In this document: positions 19,457 through 24,649 of the stretch, piece after piece
Layout: each line of letters begins with the position of its first letter
Numbering within the stretch: the stretch's first letter is position 1
DNA from: Baffinella frigidus
Taxonomy: Eukaryota > Cryptophyceae > Cryptomonadales > Baffinellaceae
Assembly: GCA_026770585.1 (NCBI GenBank)
Contig: MU646433.1
Coordinates: 567,799-592,447, forward strand
Direction: 5' to 3'
Length of the DNA: 24,649 nucleotides
The notes under the pieces: model-generated
Seen by the model: only the letters and a program-made list of their open reading frames with translations
Database searches by the model: none
What the model was told of the DNA's origin: nothing
Position numbers and translations under genes: made by a program

Positions 19457-20182
19457 TCACCCGCGGCAACCTCATCCACAAACAATGCCCTCGCGGCCCT
19501 CTTCTCCGAAACCTCAAGTGCCTCTCCTCGGATCACTCCTGCCTTGCCCCACGTGCCTCTCCTCGAAACACCCGTGCTTTACCCCGCGCTCTGTAGCATA
19601 TCACGCCCACAGTGACACCCGTGTGAGTGTGCCTCGCGTGCGTGGAGAACGCCCTCCAGATGCGCTGGCAGGCTCGACCCCTTCCTTGCACTCTCGCGCG
19701 ATTGCAAGGCATGCTGTCTCGGCTGTACATTGTATTTACATTTACATGAAAGTGAGGAATCGGGGATTGGCGAAACGCGTGGCGTGACGACGCTAGCTAG
19801 GGCGCGGCGGCTGTGTGCGCGAGCACCAGCATCGCGCTATTCTCCGAGCTTGCCTTCCGCACAAACAGCGCGGGATTATCGGCGCGTGGCTTCCTGTGGC
19901 CCAGCACCCCTGCGGAAGCAAGCATCGGCAGCTTCCAGCTCCCAAAGCGATTGGCCGCCGCACCTGACTCTGGAGCCGCCGCGTGCGTCAGTCTACGTCT
20001 CATCATACGTGCGGCAGTGTACGTGAGAGCATACGTACTTCAGTGTAAGAGAGCTTCTTCCAGAGTATTCTCCTCTTTTCGTGCCGTCATCTTTTTTTTC
20101 ATTTGGGCTCCAGGGTCGGGTTCGTAAAGACAGTCGGTGACGCGAGTGAAAATTAGATTGATGGGTGCATCATTGCAGATAA
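19457..20182. other. Region downstream of gene C with an ambiguous coding stretch at 19797-20006
   Basis: From 19797 to 20006 both strands are open with high third-position GC. On the minus strand a 69-codon frame ends in TAG (MLASAGVLGHRKPRADN... ASSENSAMLVLAHTAAAP) and could be the 3' exon of gene D. On the plus strand ALFSELAFRTNSAGLSARGF is equally good. Sequence alone does not decide. Around 19500-19600, CTCTCCTCGGATCAC/CTCTCCTCGAAACACC recurs as a weak repeat. Confidence 0.3.
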
Positions 20183-20261
20183 AAATCTACATGTGTGGTG
20201 TGCTGCAGTGTGAAATCTACATGTGTGGTGTGCTGCAATCGTCGGCAAGGCCGACGATTGC
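20183..20261. repeat. Direct 25-bp duplication followed by a perfect 27-bp hairpin
   Basis: AAATCTACATGTGTGGTGTG plus CTGCA occurs at 20183-20207 and 20213-20237 (30-bp period). The second copy runs into GCAATCGTCGGC-AAG-GCCGACGATTGC at 20235-20261, a perfect stem of 12 with a loop of 3. A GA microsatellite follows immediately. Confidence 0.9.
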
Positions 20262-20274
20262 GGGAGAGAGTGAT

Positions 20275-20298
20275 AAAGATAGAGAGAGAGAGAGAGCA

Positions 20299-20331
<33 letters not shown>

Positions 20332-20335
20332 TAAC

Positions 20336-20406
<71 letters not shown>

Positions 20407-20425
20407 AAGTGAGAGAGGAGAGCAA
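20275..20425 (+). repeat. GA microsatellite (CT on minus strand)
   Basis: About 150 bp of GAGAGAGA with occasional GAAC/GCGA breaks. On the minus strand it is a CT tract downstream of gene D exon 20467-20490. Confidence 0.93.
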
Positions 20426-20466
20426 AGAAGCTCCCTCCGGTGGAGATCAGGCAGCCGTGAACCAAC

Positions 20467-21142
20467 GTCCCTGCAGTATGCAAAAACCTCCTGAACCAAC
20501 CCCCCGAGGACTTGGCGGGAGGCATTGGACACAGTCCTCGAGGCAATGGTTCAGGAGGCGTCCGGTACAGAGGTGCGAGTAGGCGTTCACGACGCCGTTC
20601 ACACGAAGTGTGGCAGGGGGATACCTGGTGGTAGCAGGTTGCCCCAGCGATCTCTGCGATCTTGGTGCAGATCCGCGTGGCTCCTCCCGCCCGAGACAGG
20701 TCTCTCGGAGCCAGCAGCACTCGATGCGTCCGGCACCCTGCACACACTTCCCCCCTCCCCCCCCCACCCCCCTTCCGCGGCATCCTGATCCGTGAGTCCC
20801 CAGTCCTCCTCACCGGCATCAGGAGAACTCTCAGCGGGGTCCGTGCCCGAGGAGGCCTCCTCGCCCGGGTGCTCAAACCAGCTCCCCTTTTTCTCAACGT
20901 GGAAGCTGCCCGCGTTCAAGCCTTTTTTCTTCAACTCTTTTTCCGCAAAGCTGGCCCCGCGGGCGCGTGCGGACGCGTCCTCCTGAGCGAGAGATGGAGG
21001 TCTGGTGCCGAGGCGTTGCGCGAGAGGGGAGCCTTCCTTCCTGACCATGGTCTGGGGCGAGGTCTTGCTTCCGGATGTGTTGGGAGAATCGTCCGAAGAA
21101 AACTCTGACACCATTTGCGCGAACAATTCCTTTTCTTTGTCC
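20467..21142 (-). CDS. Gene D: unidentified protein with acidic/basic disordered exon (partial)
   Basis: Exons proposed in transcript order are 20814-21142, 20625-20737 and 20467-20490. The first follows a good acceptor (CTAACATT... CACGTGACAG) and encodes a charged, Ser-rich, low-complexity segment (KELFAQMVSEFSSDDSPNT; ASFAEKELKKKGLNAGSFHV). It ends at GTGAGG in phase 1. A 76-nt intron then leads in phase to APRDLSRAGGATRICTKIAE and IAGATCYHQ, which joins EVFAYCRD in phase 0. No family is recognised. If the 76-nt intron is retained the first frame stays open to about 20625 with a different sequence. Both ends are missing. It could belong to the same minus-strand gene as the cyclase exon at 24352, but nothing links them directly. 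Confidence 0.45.
20487..20558. repeat. Inverted pair of a 23-bp motif (third copy at 23391-23413)
   Basis: 20536-20558 reads CCTCGAGG-CAA-TGGTTCAGGAGG. 20487-20509 is the same motif inverted with small changes, and 23391-23413 is a third, inverted copy. The pair could fold as a stem with a ~26-bp loop. The first copy overlaps the tentative end of gene D. Confidence 0.75.
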
Positions 21143-22043
21143 CTGTCACGTGCCCCACACGAGAATGTTAGAGGGGCCTATTTCAACCTCTGAGTCGTGT
21201 GCATGTCTGCAGACACAGAAAACGTGGCTGAAGCGAGGCCTGGCTGTCTGGCCGGGGTGCAATCAAGCACCGAGAGAGAGAGAGTGGGGACACAGACTGA
21301 TGGACCACTCATCTCGACGATCACTCGTCTCTAGGCGTGAGTGTAATAAAGAAGAGGAAGAAGAGTGGGGACAAGCACCCATTTCCGCCTTCGGAATCCG
21401 CCGTCTCATCCAACGTCAAATGGAAGCTTCTCCCGAGCGCCGATGCATGAAAACGGTCAACCAGGGCCAGCCTCGTCGACCCGGTTCGCGTGTGTTCGGG
21501 CACCTGCCGATGCGTCGGGCATGTCAGCCGGTGCTCTCGAAAACTCTCCAACTATTTATTTCTCCCTCTTTCTCTCTCTCTTGCTCACTTTCTTTCTCTG
21601 TCTGTCACTGTCGCGCTTTCGCTCTCGTTCTTCCACTTGCTGCCCAGAGACCTTGCCCTGACAAGTCAAGAGGTGTCGCTGGCAAGCAAGGTTGGCACGA
21701 AATCAAACGCCAGGTCCAGAATCTGACCTAAAATCCGTTATCGTATCCGTGGGGACCCACCTGTGCCCCTACGGTGTTGCCTGGCATCAAGAATCGCGTT
21801 ACGCGGGAACTCAAAAAACAATCAGCGAATGCAGGTGTGCTCTCTCTCTCTCTCGCTCTCTCTCTCTCGCACAATCTCTCTCTCGCGCGCGCGCTCTCTG
21901 TCTCTCTCGCTCGCTCTCTCTCACACACACGCTCACTCACTCTTGCTCTCTCTCCCCTCCACCCCCTTCTCCCCCCTCCTCCCTCCTCCCTCCCCAGCCC
22001 CCCCTCGCTCCCTCTCACGGTCTCGCTCTCTCTCTCTAGGCAG
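21143..22043. other. Region between genes D and E with CT tracts and no firm exon
   Basis: The plus strand is open for over 200 codons from 21075 to 21731, and the minus strand for 76 codons at 21321-21551 (SFHLTLDETADSEGGNG). Neither has a decisive signal. CT microsatellites on the plus strand lie at 21560-21640 and 21840-22038. A dispersed CCCTACGG element lies at about 21744-21790. Confidence 0.4.
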
Positions 22044-22180
22044 GAGCAACCTGATCCGAAAGCCACTTGTTTCGACGAAAGGACGGCGCGAACCCCGCGT
22101 GGTCCGGCACGGCCTTGCATTCGATTGCCTGATTCGCAGACCCCCAGTGCGCGAAGCCCTCCTCGTCAACTGCAAAATAA
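22044..22180 (+). CDS. Gene E candidate exon 1
   Basis: A long CT tract ends in TAGGCAG, an excellent acceptor, and is followed by an open frame beginning EQPDPKATCFDERTARTPRG. The alternative frame begins RSNLIRKPLVSTKG. The start GGAGCAACCTGAT recurs at 23180. The donor is not clear: GTAAAT at 22186 would be phase 2. No family is recognised. Confidence 0.28.
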
Positions 22181-22387
22181 TCTCGCGTAAATGGGGCGCG
22201 TCAGGGGGCTGGCATCCACACGTTCAAGGTTTCGAGGCCCACCCTCTCGTTCTCGCTATCTCTCTTTCGCTTTCTCTTTTTACCCCCCTCCCTGGCTGGC
22301 TCTCTCTCTCTCTCTCTCGCTCTCTCTTTATCACTCTCTATCACGCTCTCGTTCTCGTTCTCGCTCTCTTGTTCTATATCTCGCAAG

Positions 22388-22564
22388 GCCCACCGCCAGG
22401 TTGCGAGGCCCATCACCTCAGGCAACTCCAACTGTCGGTATCTACGCTCCAAGGGCTCCAGCGGACGCAAGGTTATGAGGAATGCAAAGTATAAGGCGTG
22501 TAGGGAACAGACGAAGCGGGTGCACATGGCTGCCGTGACGTCCGACTTTGAAAGAGGGATGCAG
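22388..22564 (+). CDS. Gene E candidate exon 2 (59 codons)
   Basis: A CT tract precedes the acceptor CTCGCAAG. The frame is open for 59 codons from phase 0 to a GGATGCAG|GTCGTG donor. It encodes a basic, probably helical segment (AHRQVARPITSGNSNCRYLR; KYKACREQTKRVHMAAVTSD). The minus strand is also open here with a hydrophobic stretch (LHALYFAFLITLRPLEPLE) and its own upstream CT tract, so strand is not certain. Confidence 0.38.
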
Positions 22565-22587
22565 GTCGTGTCCAGTGTTTCGAGGGG

Positions 22588-22752
22588 TGGGAGAGAGAGA
22601 GGGAGAGAGAGAGTGAGAGAGAGAAAGCGAGGGAGAGAGAGAAAGTAAAGAAACGAAAAAAAGAGCCAGCCAGCGAGCAAGCGAGAGAGAAAGAGAGAGA
22701 GAGAGGGAGAGGGACAGAGAGAGGGGAAGAGAGAGGGAGAGAGAGAGGGTAG
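22588..22752 (+). repeat. GA microsatellite
   Basis: GAGAGAGGGAGAGAGA with AAAGAAACGAAAAAAAG interruption, directly after the donor of the candidate exon 22388-22564. Confidence 0.92.
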
Positions 22753-23480
22753 CGTACAGGTCTCGCACGTCGGGTTGACTTCCTCGACGCGCCCTGAACC
22801 AACCACGACCCTGCGAACGCCAGACCACTTAAGCAATGCGTGACCACTTAAGCAACGCGTGAACACTTGAGCAACGTGGGACCACGTAAGGAGAGCAACG
22901 CGGGACCCCATCAGGAGAGTCCCGCCACGCTTGATGAATTGGAGCTGTTCCTGGTACTGTACAAAGCCTGTTCGGATTCGTTGTCGTTTTGACAGACGAG
23001 GACAGCCGTTTGAGGATGTTTGTAAACAGTGTCGAATTTGGTGCCGGTGGCACCACATTGTCTGAATCGGTTTCCCGTCACGGAAATGCATGATCGTGGC
23101 AACTGCTCTGTCTCGCTCTCGCTCTCCCTCCCTCTCTCTGCTGAAGCTCACCGCATTCTGGCAAGGAAAGCAAGTCGCGAGAGGAGCAACCTGATTTCGC
23201 CAGCAGACCGAGAGCGGACAATGATGCTTCCTCCGTCGCCCTCCGCGATCTCGACCTCCGTGAGATTGATCGGAACGCGATCTAGAGAACGCGCGCTGGC
23301 CGTCCGTCCTGGAAAAGAGTCCTGAGATCGTTCTTGCGAAATTTCCTGCGCCAAGGCCGGCCATGAGTGTAGTGTCGAGGCATCACGGATCCTCCTGAAC
23401 CAAAGCCTCGAGGCAATGTCTGGCACACCCCTAAATCAACGGTCCCGGAAGTCTCTCAGATTGCACGCACAGTTCCGAGG
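22753..23480. other. Low-confidence region with a degenerate ACCACTTAAGCAACGCG repeat and a possible exon
   Basis: At 22822-22905 there are four imperfect units of GACCACTTAAGCAACGCG. At 23145-23275 the plus strand has frames beginning after CTCTGCTGAAG, including SREEQPDFASRPRADN... SSVALRDLDL before a GTGAGA donor. The minus strand reads VPINLTEVEIAEGDGGSIIV in the same place. I cannot choose between them. Confidence 0.3.
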
Positions 23481-23488
23481 CTCCACGG

Positions 23489-23645
23489 ATGAGACAGCAT
23501 CGTGACTCGGGTGGCATGGCAGAAGAATTGCGGCGCTTTGAATCGCTCGCTCGAGAGCTTGCTCGCGGGATGCCATTGGAGCCATTGCCGTCACGTCCAA
23601 GCGCTGCGACTCTGCGCGGATGGGGGGAGAGATGGCACCCCTGGG
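23489..23645 (+). CDS. Gene E candidate exon 3
   Basis: The open frame RQHRDSGGMAEELRRFES then LARELARGMPLEPLPSRPSA looks helical followed by a Pro-rich turn. It could start at the ATG 23489 or after the acceptor at 23521. It runs into a GA microsatellite without an obvious donor. The minus strand (SREQALERAIQSAAILLP) is also helical, so the strand call is weak. Confidence 0.25.
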
Positions 23646-23647
23646 GA

Positions 23648-23735
23648 GAGCGCGAGAGAGAGAGCGAGAGAGAGAGCAAGTGAGAGAGAGAGCGCGCGCG
23701 CGAGAGAGAGGGAGAGAGAGAGGGCAAACCTGGGA
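23648..23735 (+). repeat. GA microsatellite
   Basis: GAGAGAGAGCGAGAGAG with a GCGCGCGCGAGAG interior. Confidence 0.92.
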
Positions 23736-23854
23736 TGGGCGCGGAGGGGGAAAGGCGGTGGAGCGCTGAGAGGGCACGCGCTGGAACGCAAGCGCCTCCA
23801 TTACCTGTCCCAAGGTGCACCAGAACACTCACAACCTCTACCAATGCAGGGGCG

Positions 23855-23919
23855 AACCTCATGGGATCAGTAGAACTACTGAACCCATGAGGTTCAGTAG
23901 AACTACTGAGCCTCATGGG
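23855..23919. repeat. Two overlapping palindromes sharing an arm
   Basis: 23855-23894 is a 40-bp inverted repeat (AACCTCATGGG, TCAGTAG, AA, CTACTGA, CCCATGAGGTT) with one internal mismatch. 23884-23919 is a 36-bp inverted repeat that reuses its right arm as the left arm, again with one mismatch. The whole is three alternating copies of a ~27-bp arm followed by GTTCAGTAGAACG. Confidence 0.9.
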
Positions 23920-24351
23920 TTCAGTAGAACGTCGGGCGAGGCGCGATCCGAAAGCCAAAATGCTTTGTATGCAGATATTTTCTACTGAAAGGCGCGTCGT
24001 TAGGCTATGTTGAGAGAAATCAAAACCTAAAGGACCGAAAGGGCAGCCAACTGGGCACATTGGGTGAGACGGAGAGGCAACCGCCGAAAGTCAATTTGCA
24101 AGAGTCAATTTTGAGAGGACCAAGTCGCAGAGCTTCGGGTGCCCGCGCAGGACTCTTTGGGGGGCATTCAAAAGTCAGTTTTCAGGGGGTTTCGAAAAAC
24201 CTAGGGCCATTCTCGCCCAGAGTGAATAAATGGCTCCCAGACCTCGACGACAGGGACCGAGAGAAAGGGGGGTTGGCGAGAGAGAGGGAGAAAGGCAGAG
24301 GGCTTGAGAGAAAGAGTGTGTGGGTGTGTGTGTGTTGGAGAGAGGGCGCAC
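23920..24351. other. Region without a supported gene
   Basis: AT-richer stretch followed by repeated CAATTT/GAGAGGACC and AAAGTCAGTTTTCAGG/AAGTCAATTTGCAAG-like similarity near 24087-24185. A GA/GTGTGT tract lies at 24255-24342. On the minus strand, sequence after the cyclase exon donor has no recognisable cyclase continuation. Confidence 0.4.
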
Positions 24352-24436
24352 CGACGCGGACACATGCACGGAGTTGACGGCGCTGAGGCTCTCCAGCTCC
24401 TCGGCAACCCGCATCGGCTCCCCGAACAGATGGTAC
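24352..24436 (-). CDS. Gene F: exon of a class III nucleotide cyclase-like domain (partial)
   Basis: On the minus strand the acceptor TGCTGGCAG is followed by YHLFGEPMRVAEELES then LSAVNSVHVSAS and a GTGCGC donor (phase 2 start, phase 0 end). This matches the C-terminal part of class III adenylyl/guanylyl cyclase domains, where Y-x-LFG precedes V-N-x-A-x-R-x-E-S and a (K)I-x-V-S strand. The usual purine/transition-state Asn and Arg are replaced (VNxAxR becomes MRVAEE), as in catalytically degenerate cyclase halves such as soluble guanylyl cyclase alpha subunits. The exon could extend upstream in frame to about 24465. The rest of the gene lies beyond the window or in exons I could not find. 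A degenerate copy lies at about 24486-24512. Confidence 0.6.
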
Positions 24437-24485
24437 CTGCCAGCAACCTCGTCACTTGCCACCATGTCGCGTCAATTGCCATGTA

Positions 24486-24512
24486 CGCAATGGCCCTTCG
24501 AAGAGATGATAC
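24486..24512 (-). pseudogene. Decayed partial copy of the cyclase exon start
   Basis: Twenty of 27 bases match the start of the exon at 24436 downward, including the CAG acceptor. The translation would be YHLFEGPLRT beside the exon's YHLFGEPMRV. It lies 76 bp upstream of the intact exon on the same strand. Confidence 0.5.
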
Positions 24513-24649
24513 CTGGGAGAGAGACAGCGAGAGAGCGAGAGAGAGCGAGAGCGAGAGCGAGAGAGCGAGAGAGAGCGAGAGCGAGAGCGAGAGAGCGAGA
24601 GAGAGCGAGAGAGAGCGAGAGAGAGCGAGAGAGAGCGAGAGAGAGCGAG
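24513..24649 (+). repeat. GA/GAGC microsatellite to the window end
   Basis: (GAGAGAGAGC)n and (GAGAGC)n units. On the minus strand this is a CT tract upstream of the decayed and intact cyclase exons. Confidence 0.95.

Noticed and set aside
20170-20532. Minus-strand frame rich in Ser-Leu
   Set aside because: Only its first few codons may be coding (EVFAYCRD, gene D). The rest is translated CT microsatellite.
22201-23364. Minus-strand 387-codon open frame
   Set aside because: It passes through two dinucleotide microsatellites (Ser-Leu and Glu-Arg repeats), so it is not a single coding unit. A part could be a real minus-strand exon, but nothing proves it.
1-24649. tRNA, rRNA, CRISPR or phage-like features
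   Set aside because: No cloverleaf with a GGTTCGAATCC-type arm, no rRNA core sequence and no regularly spaced identical repeats with unique spacers were seen.

Overview
This is eukaryotic nuclear DNA: GC-rich, packed with introns and heavily loaded with simple repeats. It contains long degenerate tracts of the CCCTAAA/TTTAGGG telomere type, CT/GA microsatellites, several minisatellites and one short inverted-repeat element. Coding sequence is split into short exons (about 24-330 nt plus one of 831 nt) with GT-AG and at least two likely GC-AG introns. There are no prokaryotic operons, ribosome binding sites, CRISPR arrays, or rRNA or tRNA genes that I can recognise. The telomere-type motif, GC content and intron style fit an alga or related protist (for example a cryptophyte, prasinophyte or chromerid/dinoflagellate relative). 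I cannot fix the lineage from sequence alone.

Layout. (1) 161-2392, plus strand: the 3' part of gene A, a coiled-coil/low-complexity protein. (2) 2393-3099: a convergent intergenic gap holding a ~120 bp MITE-like inverted-repeat element. (3) 3100-8469, minus strand: gene B, the most recognisable gene, a multi-exon C2-domain protein fused to a C-terminal thioredoxin-fold domain (WCETC active site). (4) 8470-9302: a gap between divergent genes B and C. (5) 9303-19456, plus strand: gene C, about 20 exons for a ~1,030-residue protein with an acidic start, a long coiled-coil middle built from mini-exons and a Pro/Ser/Gly-rich tail; the reading frame stays open and in phase across nearly every predicted junction. 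(6) 19457-24649: a less certain, repeat-rich region with minus-strand exons (gene D, 20467-21142), possible plus-strand exons (gene E, 22044-23645) and a minus-strand exon of a class III nucleotide cyclase (gene F, 24352-24436).

Gene models were built by hand from open frames, AG/GT sites, phase matching and domain continuity. Gene B is anchored by two known domains. Genes A and C rest on phase consistency and coiled-coil character, and D and E are tentative. The most unusual feature is how repeats and splicing interact: telomere-type arrays sit in introns with the C-rich strand in the sense orientation, and in several introns the last degenerate repeat unit itself forms the 3' splice site. 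Two exons also have decayed partial copies lying beside them.
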